From contig NWUY0304587011.1 of assembly GCA_004151065.3 (NCBI GenBank), positions 1 to 22,099 on the forward strand: DNA of 22,099 nucleotides. Reading direction: 5' to 3'. Positions 9,001-17,880 of the stretch are shown in pieces (positions within the stretch are counted from its first letter, which is position 1; the number at the start of each line of letters is the position of its first letter). The position numbers and the translations under genes are program-made. The stretch is from Larix sibirica. Its lineage: Eukaryota; Streptophyta; Pinopsida; Pinales; Pinaceae. The notes under the pieces were generated by a model. The model was not told the origin of the DNA. It searched no databases and saw nothing but the letters and a program-made list of their open reading frames with translations.

Positions 9001-9325
9001 TCAGTATAAGGTTAAAGGGTTAACTCTACCGGAATATGTGGCAGTTGTAAACGCCCCCCCCTCTAATAAAAAGAATCAGCATCGCTCAATTGATAACTAT
9101 CAACATAAGTTCCTTGCTTGCGAAGCGGCCCATCCCACCCAGAATAAGTGTTTTCTGTTTCCGTCCATGGTACGTCTATTGGTGGATATGTTTCCTGTGT
9201 CCGGTGGACCTCCTACTCAGAATATGGGGCAGGTGGTAACACCTATTTTTGAAATATATGGCAGTTGTATTTGGTAATGCCTATATAAGAAGATGTGGCA
9301 GGTGTTTTTGGGAGCGCCTTTCTCG
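9001..9325. repeat. 'atatgtggcagttgta' repeats and a block shared with 12756-12810
   Basis: The phrase 'atgtggcagttgt' or 'atatggcagttgt' occurs at about 9035 and 9259, with weaker forms 'atggggcaggtggtaac' (9224) and 'atgtggcaggtgtt' (9293). The block 9042-9091 (cagttgtaaacg, a C run, then aatcagcatcg and caattg) matches 12756-12810 (cagttgtttaca, a C run, then aatcagcatcg and caatcg). These frames (79 codons, 9038-9277) have no support as genes. Confidence 0.5.
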
Positions 9326-9457
9326 TAAGATGTAATAAATAAATTTCATTCATCATACCTAATTGGCGACCACTTAACACACTTGGAATACGTGTCCTGG
9401 GGGTATACTCATTCCTTATGCGTACTGTTCCCTCGCGGGTGACGTGGACTGTGGTCC

Positions 9458-9480
9458 ATCCGTCCGTTGGACCGCCCACC
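9458..9480. repeat. Inverted copy of the 17-bp motif gggtggtccaacggacg
   Basis: Read on the minus strand, 9461-9477 is 'gggcggtccaacggacg'. It differs by one base from 4786-4802 on the plus strand and by two from 5609-5625 ('gggtggtccaccggacg'). A shorter relative, read on the minus strand, is at 9199-9210 (ggtccaccggac). The words are GC-rich and partly palindromic (ggtcc...ggac(c)), so they can form small hairpins. Confidence 0.55.
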
Positions 9481-9521
9481 CTTTAAAGATATAAACCCTA
9501 AATAAAAGAAATTATTCTCTC

Positions 9522-9600
9522 CAGCCCAACAGCCCGGGATAAAAGCAAAGCCACTCTGCCAAGCCGAGTAGCCTCTTATCCAAGCCAAAGAGTCTAGGTT
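9522..9600 (-). repeat. 'gggcttgg-tactcgg' family, copy in reverse orientation
   Basis: On the minus strand this reads 'gactctttggcttgg', 'ataagaggctactcggcttgg' and 'cagagtggctttg', using the same words as the plus-strand clusters at 4628-4742, 15122-15180 and 19432-19500. Confidence 0.45.
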
Positions 9601-9719
9601 CTATCTACTGTATAGTCCCAGGTTCAAATTAGAGGGGGCCTTTATGGTCAACTCGCATCGGGACGTGATATTGGTTTGCTGCATTGGGAGTTATATAAAT
9701 GAAAAAGTATAAAGAAAGC

Positions 9720-9790
9720 TAAGCATTGGCATCACCACTTGGATCACCTCTTGCCTATCGTCGACCTCATTATCGTTTCCCAAACAGGCA
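9720..9790. repeat. Two-module repeat, arrangement B-A
   Basis: Module B ('ttggcatcaccacttggatcac') is followed by module A ('tatcgtcgacctcattatcgtttcc'). The same two modules occur in the opposite order at 13265-13325. This is best read as two phases of a former tandem array. Confidence 0.55.
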
Positions 9791-10730
9791 ATAAGAAATT
9801 ATCTATAGGTTAAAAAAACATCCAAGGCGTCGAATCATGACATTAAAACCTGTCCATCGCCTCATCGAGTAGTGGGATCGAAATTGACTGGGTAACCCTA
9901 TTTGCTATCAGCTAAGCTTGGCTATAAAAAATGTTATGAAAGGGTATATTTTATTATCCACGAACAGTGAATGAGGCTTTTTTATATAGTAGCCTAGCTC
10001 AAGTATATAAGTAAAGTAACCAAGCCCAGTTGAGTAGCCGATCCACCACTGAATGGATTAATTATTATTATTATGTTTCCCATGTTCCCACCAGACGAGA
10101 GAAGAGATGTACGCCAGATGAGAGAATGGATAAGCATGTTGCTAAAGTTAGTTTATTATGCACGGTAAGAGGGGCAAGGTATGTGCTGTTAATGGCACGT
10201 GTTCCCATGCCGCCTGATGGGTAGGCAGGACTGAGGCATCAATATGAGGAAAGAGAAAGGGTAATGGGCAGGAGGGAATGAAGGATGGAAGCACTTGGCA
10301 TCCACACGAGGGAGGAGCAAGTGGGTCGGATGGGGTCGAGGGATGAGGTCAAGGGATATGGTTCCGTAGAAATAGAAGGTATAGGATCGTTCGAGGTAGA
10401 GACCGAGGGCCTTTAGGCGCTCGACCGAGGTACGCCCCCCCCCACCCAATAAATACTTAGGGTCGAGGAGCGAAATCAATTCTATATATTATTCCTTCAT
10501 CCCCGCATTCCCAACTCAACCCATTCTACCGCTTGGAAAAGAAGGACCTGGTGGAGACAAATTCTAACGCATTAAAATAAGTTAAGAAAGCACCGATAAT
10601 AGGTGGTAGGTACCGCAACCGCATAAAACAAATAGGCTTAAGCAAGGGGTGCTACAAAGCTGTCAGGCTCATCAATAGTATTGATTCTTTATAGCTTACT
10701 CCCCCGGTTCCATATTGGTGGAGGGAAATG
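9791..10730. other. Non-coding stretch with short duplications
   Basis: No gene recognised. A plus-strand frame at 10030-10224 and a minus-strand frame at 10189-10479 overlap head-on in purine-rich sequence and have no motif, so I do not accept them. The phrase 'gaagcacttggcatccacacgagggagg' (10287-10316) resembles 15020-15055 ('ggagcacttgatcataggcatacacacccaagagagg'). The C run and following 'cacccaataaata' at 10433-10454 match 7991-8007. Confidence 0.45.
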
Positions 10731-10743
10731 CTATATGGCCGGT

Positions 10744-10870
10744 TACTTATGGCGTGATCAGCGAGGGTCATAGCAAGGTGCCATAAGCCAGCAAGCGTCG
10801 TTCAGCGAGCGTTATATGGTGTGATAAGCGAGAGTCGACTAGCGGGGGCCATAAGGAGGCAGGGTAATGA
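10744..10870. repeat. Degenerate tandem repeat (atatgg(c/t)gtgat.agcgag.gtc)
   Basis: Two good copies, 'ttatggcgtgatcagcgagggtcata' (10748-10773) and 'tatatggtgtgataagcgagagtcga' (10813-10838), lie about 65 bases apart. Between and after them are partial copies of 'agc(a/g)agcgt' and 'ggccata'. Downstream, 10873-10925 resembles the repeat at 1058-1204. Confidence 0.55.
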
Positions 10871-10929
10871 AAAAGGTGAGGTGATCAATATTGCTTGTCT
10901 GTCGTTGATGGATTGATCCCGCTTATCTA

Positions 10930-12240
10930 TTTGAGAGCGCTTCAGATGGTGGTGTTTTACACCCTAAAACCCACGGTCCTACTATGGTACTTTTATTATT
11001 AGTAAGCCTATTTCTTTCAAAGGAAAACAACTTTTATAGCTGCTTCTTCGCTTTTTATTACCTCTTCCACCCATTTATTAGCGGAAGTAGCCCAGGGGAA
11101 TATAAAGCCTAAAAAAAAGGGGGGGACTCTTTTTTCCATTAAACTTTCTGCACCGTAGGCAATAGAGTTGTTAGAGATAAAATAACTATTATTAAACTAT
11201 TATTAGGATTTCAATTTGATATAACTTCTATTTCTTCTGCGCTCATGTTCAGGTTACCTACTGCGTAAGTTTAGGCTTTTCCTATAGCAGCAGTAGTACT
11301 CTTATGGGACAATGCTATTTTTGGGATATGACGGTATCAAAGCTTTCACTAATTTATATGTTCTTTTTTACAGGTCTCTAGTCGATTTGGTCTCTCATCA
11401 CACCCAGTCCCAATTCAACTTTGTTATAAAATTACCTAGTGAAAAGGGTTACTCTGTTCTGCTCATGGGGATATATTCTGTTTTGATACACGCCCAGCTT
11501 TTACAGCCATCTTACCTCAAGTGCTCAGTAGAGCCTGCTCCAGTTATAGCATCAAACCGAAGGGAGAGGTTTATCAGAATAAAAAAATGTGAATGAATAT
11601 ATTTTATATAATCTGGGCCAATAAAGCGAACATATTTTCTGCTCCAACCAGGTAGTTGATCAATCAATCTGTCCCTTCTGGTGATAACACCACGGCTAAA
11701 GCCATATGCTTGTAAGTAAGCAGCAAAAGGCTAAACGTATTTTTAAGGTGTGAAACCAAGGGGCCTTCTGCCCTTTCCTCTTCTTTTGAGCATGGTTTTT
11801 GGGCTTTTATCCTTACCCTTACAACCAATATACTTCCTGGCAGGATTTGTTCCCACTGACCGGACCTGGATACACCCTCGATCCTTAAACTCCTCCTACC
11901 TCCTCATACCTAATACTATAGTCGATCAGAACCAAGAGGTCATAGCCTGTGGTCGCCGATAGCCAGTATAATTCCCAGGATGTGGTCATTGCCAGGCGGT
12001 AAGCCAATAGTAAATAATTTAGAACCTCATATAGCCCACTCCCCTGTTGATTTACCGTCATATTGACTGTACTTTACCCAGAGCTGCCATAACTATTGAA
12101 CCTTTAACCTCATCTATACCCTCGAACTCCAACTCCACCCCTCTTGAAAGATGTTATCTTTTTATGATCCGGAGGTGCATCGTAAGCAAGCATTGTTGAT
12201 TCATCCCTTTAATCCAATCGATGTAGGAACGCCATCGTGT
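10930..12240. other. Non-coding stretch, no gene supported
   Basis: Two plus-strand frames of 94 and 70 codons (11312-11596 and 11750-11962) occur here. Neither has a recognisable motif, and neither is conserved elsewhere in the window. Homopolymer runs at 11112-11125 (eight A, seven G) and frequent stops in all other frames argue against coding. I see no RNA gene. Confidence 0.5.
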
Positions 12241-13265
12241 TCAGTATCGGTAAGTGAGGAGGTAGGTTCGAGGGTCGAGAACATGGGGGGCTTAAATTAG
12301 ATATCGATGGGTAAATAGATATTAGCGCTCGCTCTATGGGGGGGATCTATAGATTAAAGAGAAATAAAGGTAAGCATCGGTGCATCAACACTTGAATCGA
12401 CTCTTTGGGAAGTGTGCCGGTGGGATCGCCTATCTCGGAGGACGTGAGATTGGATTGTATAGGGAGTGATAGATTATACCTATTGGGAGTTATATGTGGA
12501 ATTATTGGGACGTGTGATTGGGTCAGTTGTAACTTGCTCTCCCGTAAGATATTCATTGTAACTCCTCCCCCTTCTTTGGTCGGGTTTAGCGCGTCCCTCG
12601 ATCTCGTATCTTGATCGAGCGACTAAATGTCCCTCACCTCCTCTCCGCAGAATACTCGTCAGTTGGACGCCTCTCTAATAAGACTACTCATTAGTTTATA
12701 GAATCCAATCCAATCAGTTTAACTCGATCAATAATTCCTCTCCCGTAAGATGGTTCAGTTGTTTACACCCCCCCAGATAAGACACTTATTAATCAGCATC
12801 GAACAATCGCTCACTATAAAAAAGCGGATATAAGCACATAAAGCATACAGAAGGCATACTGGGGAATCTGGGGAACGCTTATTCCTGTAAGATGAGAGTT
12901 TATAAGGTTCATTCCATATGTTATTATCCAAAAAAATGGCGGCTCAGCAAGTTCTCTCAACAGATGATCGTAAGTATCGTGATCGGTTCAAAAACATATG
13001 AGGATAATCCATCCTGCCTAAAATATATAAATTACCTGAAATGTTAATATATTAGTAACAATAAATATTTGTAGCGGCCCTTATTATGATGATGCCCGGG
13101 ACCACCTAAAAAGGAATTTATGTAAGAAACAAGTGAATGATAATATTTTCAAAGATATGGTCCACCCAAAAATAGTGCCTAGTAAAAACCAGGTATTTTA
13201 TCAATGCATAAACAATTTGCAGCGGCATCCTGCAACTCATTCATAGGTAAAAGATCAGAAAGGGT
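12241..13265. other. Non-coding stretch with 'cccgtaagat' repeats
   Basis: The phrase 'ctctcccgtaagat' occurs at 12538-12551 and 12739-12752. Weaker forms are 'cctgtaagatgagag' at 12885 and 'tctcgtaagatgt' at 9321. The two 69-codon frames at 12347-12614 run on opposite strands over the same bases and are not supported. The block 12756-12810 is the partner of 9042-9091. Confidence 0.5.
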
Positions 13266-13325
13266 ATCGTCGACCTCCTCTATTGTTTCCAAAAATCCAC
13301 TTGGCATCAAAACTTGGATTACATA
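13265..13325. repeat. Two-module repeat, arrangement A-B
   Basis: 'tatcgtcgacctcctctattgtttcc' is followed by 'cttggcatcaaaacttggatta'. This is the permuted partner of 9720-9790. Confidence 0.55.
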
Positions 13326-13619
13326 CCGGGAAGGGCTGGCTATCATAGAGAAACTTTATTAAGAGGGTATGTATATAGTTCAGTAAATAGAAAATATATT
13401 TATGGGCTCGAGGATATTAAAGTGCTCCCCTCGCGGTAGCGTCCCTCTTTCCCACCAATAGAGGCAAGCGACCACCACCAGTACCAAGGGGGCAAGCAGC
13501 ACACCTTTCCTTTGCAGAAACCACCTCCTCTGTTTATTGATCCCGGCCAGCAGCTTAAGAAACAAGCATATAAGAACCCCTTCTTCCTTTGTTTCTCTTA
13601 TCTTGTGCACCTCATAACA

Positions 13620-13835
13620 CTAAAAAGTTGAATGTTTGTCCGCCGTTGTAGCTGTTGTTGTATACCCAGCTGTAGCTGTTGTCATAGCCGTTGGTAGCTT
13701 GGCCCCACCCTCATCACTAATATGAGCTATGGTAATTTGCTGCTGAAGGCGTGAAAGGTCAATGATTAATGTTTCCTGTCCTGAGGGCCTTAAAGTATAG
13801 ATGCTGATCGAAGCCTGTATCTTTCTTGCTACCAT
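13620..13835 (-). pseudogene. 71-codon frame, possible N-terminal relic of the ORF family
   Basis: Function unknown. The first 45 residues (…IQASISIYTLRPSGQETLII…) weakly resemble residues 46-80 of the 198-codon frame at 2376-2972, which also have Arg, a hydrophobic run ending in F/Y-T-L, then K/R-P-S. The last 25 residues are Thr/Ala-rich and lie in the dispersed repeat shared with 3845-3960. In the alternative frame the same bases read as Asn/Tyr-rich (NGYDNSYSW). No family core (KGINS, GIS..E) follows. I treat this as a decayed fragment, perhaps the front of a fourth copy. An adjacent 76-codon minus-strand frame (13380-13610) has a hydrophobic middle (VLLAPLVLVVVACLYWW) that could cross a membrane, but has no match and no other support. 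Confidence 0.3.
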
Positions 13836-14074
13836 CTCTATATCACATACAAGGTATAGGGTAAAACAAGGTTTAGGTCAAACGAAGTCGAGCTAACCCC
13901 GCCACTAGCCACAGGGGAGTTTTGCGAAGCCTGTAGTGTTCCCGTCTCGTGCTTTCCCATCTATGTTGTTTCCTGTATTCCGGTTGAGGTGGAGTTATAT
14001 AGTTTCGAGGGTCAGCAGGTTCGGCATGTTTATATAATGTTTATCATTCTGTTATTATTCCAATATAGAGGGGG

Positions 14075-14315
14075 TAAAGGGGGTAACTCTAGTGCAGGTC
14101 TGGTGCGTCAGAATGGGAACTTTCTATGGCGAACGAACAGAATGCGTATGTATTAACTGCAGCTGTAAGAGGTAAGTTGTATTAAGGCGAGTATCCCCAT
14201 AGGTAAGGTGTATTAAGGTAAGATGTAGATCAGCAAGGTTCAGATAGGGTAAGGTATAGGTTATGTAATGGGCTGATGGCTGAGATAAAGTATGTATTAG
14301 GGCTGAGGCAGAGGT
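14075..14315. repeat. Degenerate repeat of 'taaggt(a/g)..gtattaagg' and 'gggctga(g)' units
   Basis: Units such as 'aggtaagttgtattaagg', 'aggtaaggtgtattaagg' and 'taagatgtag' recur between 14170 and 14230, and 'gggctgatggctgag' and 'gggctgaggcagag' follow. 'gggtaaagggggtaactct' at 14073-14091 resembles 9009-9027 'ggttaaagggttaactct'. Confidence 0.45.
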
Positions 14316-15120
14316 GTCGGATAGTCCCAAGAGGAATGAATTATTAGGTGTTTTCCCTAGTAAGAGAGTTTCAGTAGGGTGTTACATAGAGACGTTCCTA
14401 CTTGCTCCATTCAGAATGTGAGTATGAAAGTGAAGAAGAAGTGCTTCATCAATCAGCTTTAACTCATCAATAGGAATATGGTTTGCTTGCTACATAATAA
14501 GGAAAACCTAAGTACTATTTGGGTGAGGGGGCGTAGCTATAAGATCCCTCCCGGGTCCTCGTTTTGAACCGGGGCATAATCTATCATTCGGGGTTTCAAA
14601 GTAATGGTTTTATTATTCAATTTGGCCATTTAAGATAAGTTCACTATGACAAACCAGATAGATCAATTTTCCTTACATTACCCTGTTTCCACCAGATTAG
14701 AGAGAAGGAACCGGTTATACCCGAAAGAATGCATGAAAGAGAATTTACCCTTAACACCTTAAGCCTTTCTTCGCCTTTTACCAAGCCCACAAGTATCACC
14801 TGTCACAGGGAAGGTAAAAAGCCAGGATAATAAGAAGGAGGAGCCAGTTTGCCTATTAAAGCCCAGCAGTGGTTTATAATTCTGTATATACTTAATTGAC
14901 ATATTACGGGAGGGAATAGCCTTTGATCGAGTGAACTGATTCGATCGGATTTATAAACGGATTAGTCTTATGAGAAGAGCGTTCCTACCAACACGGATGA
15001 ATGAGGAAGACTAGACAGGAGCACTTGATCATAGGCATACACACCCAAGAGAGGAAGGAATAGGACCCATACAGTAAACAAAATAGGAATATAAACATAC
15101 GGGAGGGACGGGGGGAGAGT
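14316..15120. other. Non-coding stretch, nothing recognised
   Basis: No tRNA or gene is visible. The sequence at 14555-14580, read on the minus strand, has a T-loop-like 'ggttcaaaac' word but no matching acceptor or anticodon arms. A 38-codon frame from 14646 has no motif. Confidence 0.45.
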
Positions 15121-15121
15121 A

Positions 15122-15180
15122 CTACCTGGGCTGGACTGCTCGGCTTGGGTGCTCGGTTTGGCTGGGATGAAATGCTCCGC
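15122..15180. repeat. 'gggcttgg-tactcgg' repeat cluster, copy in plus orientation
   Basis: 'cctgggctggactgctcggc', then 'ttgggtgctcggtttggctggg', uses the same short words as 4628-4742 and 19432-19500. Confidence 0.5.
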
Positions 15181-15391
15181 TAAAACAGATGCAACAGCTC
15201 AATCCCAATAGGATACATAAAACCCAATTAGTTCACTATTACTTGATTTAATCTCACAGCCCAATAAAAACCCTATTCTAACGGACCCATCATTTACTGC
15301 TCACGCCCCGATAATAGGCCAATCTCACGTACACATTCCCATCTCACGGACCAATAAGAGGACGCATTACCCAATACGCCCGCACCGTAAG

Positions 15392-15727
15392 CTGTTTTTG
15401 GGGTTCATACCCATTATTGGCTCTGTTTGTCTTCGCACCGTTCGGAAACGCATTATCAATTTACATAAGCAGCAGTGGCAAGATTGGGGAGTAAGTGATG
15501 TTCAATTTATAGTTTCTAAGGGTATCAACTCCTGGGTGTAGAAAACCACTTCTTCGCCCGAGGAGGGTGGTACGTTTGTGCTCTTTGAAGGGATTACTAA
15601 GAACGAGATTGATGTTCTTAAACTAGCTCGCAAACATAAAATGGGGGTCAAGCGAGCTAGAAAGAACTTGGAGAGCCAAATGGTTAGAGATTCCTTTCAG
15701 ATAAATCCGACAATGCATAGGCGCTAG
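15392..15727 (+). pseudogene. Copy C of the unrecognised ORF family, with in-frame TAG
   Basis: The reading frame starting 'LFLGFIPIIGSV' aligns with residues 101-113 of the minus-strand frame 2376-2972 (LLFVGIHPIVGSV) and continues through QFIVSKGINSWV (matching QLYKGINSWA). Then a TAG at 15539-15541 interrupts it. After the stop the same frame continues through GITKNEIDVLKLA, matching GISPVEIHIRRLA with a four-residue insertion, and a very basic tail (RKHKMGVKRARKN) to a TAG at 15725-15727. No ATG exists in frame before the homologous part; the codons before it come from 'cacgcccc' repeats. The copy is therefore 5'-truncated and carries one stop. In ferns, lycophytes or hornworts U-to-C editing could turn UAG into CAG, so the stop is not final proof of death. 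Confidence 0.6.
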
Positions 15728-16260
15728 TCTGTGTCTAAAAATAGGCTGCGTATGTACTATCCTTTTTGTTTTTTACCAGCAATGGGGCCGATATGGATTG
15801 GTTTAGTAGATAGGGCGCCCTACAACTGGATACCCGTAGTGAGACTGCTTTACTATACTATATAAGGTAAGGTATCTATTCTATGCAACCGTGCAGATTT
15901 GAAAATATAATGATACATCCAATACCAATTAGTTAATTAGTTAGGCTCCGCGCGTTTCGGTAATCACCAGAGAATTTGTGGAGGAAAGATGATTCTATAG
16001 TGAATTACGGCAACGTATATAAATCTATACGCAACAATGTCCCAATTCCTCGCCTTGGGATCGAATGAAGGCAAGGTTATTTATCAAGCACAAGTATTGA
16101 TCATTCCCCCGGCCGGCTGCTCCGCTGTTTTTCAGTAGTAGGTGTGACGTACGAACCACTCTAATAGGTGAAGGGCGAGGCGACCCCTTGACTCCAGGTA
16201 TTTGTAGGGAACCATAGAGTAAAAAGTATACGTAGTTGGTATAACTGGATCGATAATAAT
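15728..16260. other. Non-coding stretch, nothing recognised
   Basis: No open frame of interest, RNA gene or clear repeat. The imperfect inverted words 'cctcgccttggg' and 'gaaggcaagg' at 16048-16078 are too short to interpret. Confidence 0.4.
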
Positions 16261-16264
16261 TTGG

Positions 16265-16400
16265 AAGTGACGATTAAAACAGAAGGAAGAACGGAAGGAA
16301 GTGAGGATTACAAAAGACGGAAGAACAGATGTGACGGAAAAGAGAATATTAAAAGAGGAGGATGAAATGACGAAACGGATTGACGAAAAAAGACCAAATT
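16265..16400. repeat. Purine-rich degenerate tandem repeat, about 34 bp
   Basis: 'gtgacgattaaaacagaaggaagaac' (16267-16292) is followed 34 bases later by 'gtgaggattacaaaagacggaagaac' (16301 on). Weaker copies around 16330-16390 include 'gtgacggaaaagagaatatt' and 'atgacgaaacggattgacg'. Almost all pyrimidines are single, so one strand is strongly purine-biased for about 130 bases. Confidence 0.6.
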
Positions 16401-17010
16401 AAGATTACTTATGCCTGGTTCGATTGCCTTGGGTCCAAAAGAGAGAGCGAACAAGAGGTAGCGGGGCCTAAGTAAACATTTTTTTTTATGATCCCTGTTG
16501 AATGGGAACCTTGTTTCGACGATACTTTCTTATTACTCTTGCCTTCTGAGAGTTTACCCTGTTTAAGATCCACTCGATCCCAGGTTTCAGTCGATGTCAG
16601 GTGTAGATCCCCCGCATGCAAGGTGGGTGGTTGCTCCCAATTCATTTGTTGAGGACGACCTTGTTGTTACCGATTCCTTGAGACCGATTACCTTCTTTTT
16701 ATAAATTACCTTGGTGAGCCCGATTCCTCCCGATTCAACTGACCCATTGACTTGATTAGCCCGATAAGAATACACTTTCCACCTACGAATAGGAGGTCTT
16801 ACTGCCGCTTAAACAAACCGATACCCACTGGGGGGGTGGGGCAGCCGCAGGGGCAGGGTTCGATGGGTGAAATGGATATTCAATGTAGATGTTCAATTTT
16901 ATGTTTATTGGCGTTCGTTGGCGATTCAATAGCAATTGCGATTAAATAGCAGCGATTGGATTTGATTCTTTATTCGATTGATTGCACACACGCTTTGAGG
17001 GAAGGCGGCC
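16401..17010. repeat. CGATT-rich degenerate repeat region
   Basis: Between 16660 and 16980, 'ccgattcc', 'accgattacc', 'cccgattc', 'gcgattc' and 'gcgattgg' recur at least eight times at irregular distance. A G-rich run (gggggggtgggg) lies at 16831-16842. Overlapping frames on both strands (78, 62, 65 and 68 codons) span this area with no recognisable motif, and I regard them as by-products of reduced stop density. Confidence 0.4.
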
Positions 17011-17380
17011 CAAAGCTAAATAGCACATGCAAAGCGCCTTATTATTTATCTCACCTGCTGCTTTTACTCTCTTCACGAGTGTTTTATATACGTGTATACC
17101 AGAAGACTTTTGAAACGGGGTTGGGTTTTACAATTGCTCTGATGAGAGGTTCGCACAACTGATTAGGTTCAACATCAATGTCGAGAGGAATCGTCTTAAA
17201 TACATTCTCATATAACTATTCCCGGTAGAACCCAATTCACTAGTTGGCAGCCCATTACCCATGACCGATTGAGTACCTTTTTCTGAGTCCCTTCACATTT
17301 TGTTTTTTTGACCAATTGCCTTCTTGTTGATTGTTAATAGCTAACGAACGCTTGCCCGAGAACATGCTACAGCTCAATAC

Positions 17381-17411
17381 CCCACGAACATAAATAAAAA
17401 AACGTCGTGGG
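17381..17411. other. Small stem-loop
   Basis: 'cccacga' (17381-17387) pairs with 'tcgtggg' (17405-17411) across an A-rich 17-base loop. It could be a transcript-end hairpin, but there is no gene upstream to assign it to. Confidence 0.4.
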
Positions 17412-17666
17412 CGGGTTAAACAAACAATTGAATTGAATTAGATTGAAAATGGTGGTTTAACAGTTGATAACGCTTTTTCCTATGAAATGGCTACCGCAAG
17501 ATCGGTTTGATTGATCGCTGTCGCTTCCCCAACCAACTTAAGGACGTTATTACAAAAATGACTTTCAAATCATAGGTGTAACCATAGCTAACGCTCGCCT
17601 GAGTAAAGACACTGGCGCACCGTAGGACAAGGGATAAAAAAGGAAATAGTATTTCTTTTGTGTCTT

Positions 17667-17714
17667 CACTATAGGAGACAGGAATAAAAACCTATCTGTA
17701 AATCTCCTATAGTG
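17667..17714. other. 12-bp perfect stem-loop
   Basis: 'cactataggaga' (17667-17678) is the exact reverse complement of 'tctcctatagtg' (17703-17714). The 24-base interior carries a further short pairing (cag with ctg). It is the strongest hairpin I see in the window and ends only a few bases before the ndhF relic, so it may mark the import junction or a processing site. Confidence 0.7.
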
Positions 17715-17718
17715 TGGT

Positions 17719-17880
17719 AGTGATCTATCGGTGAATCATGCTTATTCCACTATGTCACAATTAGGTTAGATGATGTTAGCTCTAGGTATATATTTTTATG
17801 AAGCTGCTCTATTCCATCTTATTACACATGCTTATTTTAAAGCATTATTGTTTCTATATAAGCAGCAGGTAGCATTAAAG
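17719..17880 (+). pseudogene. Plastid-derived ndhF fragment
   Basis: NdhF is a proton-pumping membrane subunit of the plastid NAD(P)H dehydrogenase complex. Translating from 17739, the frame gives AYSTMSQLG, a TAG stop at 17767-17769 where Tyr is expected, then MMLALG, AALFHLITHAY and KALLFL. After a frameshift it gives AGSI. The order and spacing match the central part of plastid NdhF, including the conserved His in FHLITHAY. Mitochondrial Nad5 is homologous but normally has 'FHLMNHAFFKALLFL' and lacks 'MMLALG', so a plastid source is favoured. Only about 50 codons remain, with one stop and at least one frameshift, and there is no recognisable continuation on either side. This is a typical inert plastid insertion. 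Confidence 0.75.

Noticed and set aside
11312-11596. 94-codon plus-strand frame
   Set aside because: No motif, no relative in the window, and an A-rich run at the end. Length is within chance.
14520-14600. A tRNA on the minus strand (ggttcaaa-like T loop)
   Set aside because: The T stem has a mismatch, and no acceptor, D-arm or anticodon arm of the right spacing is found.
14646-14762. Short frame beginning MTNQIDQF
   Set aside because: 38 codons, no similar sequence elsewhere, no signal for translation.
16409-17162. Four overlapping frames on both strands
   Set aside because: They lie in CGATT-rich repeats with few stops, overlap each other and show no motif.
17739-17870. Mitochondrial nad5
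   Set aside because: MMLALG and AALFHLITHAY fit plastid NdhF better than Nad5, though the two are homologous.
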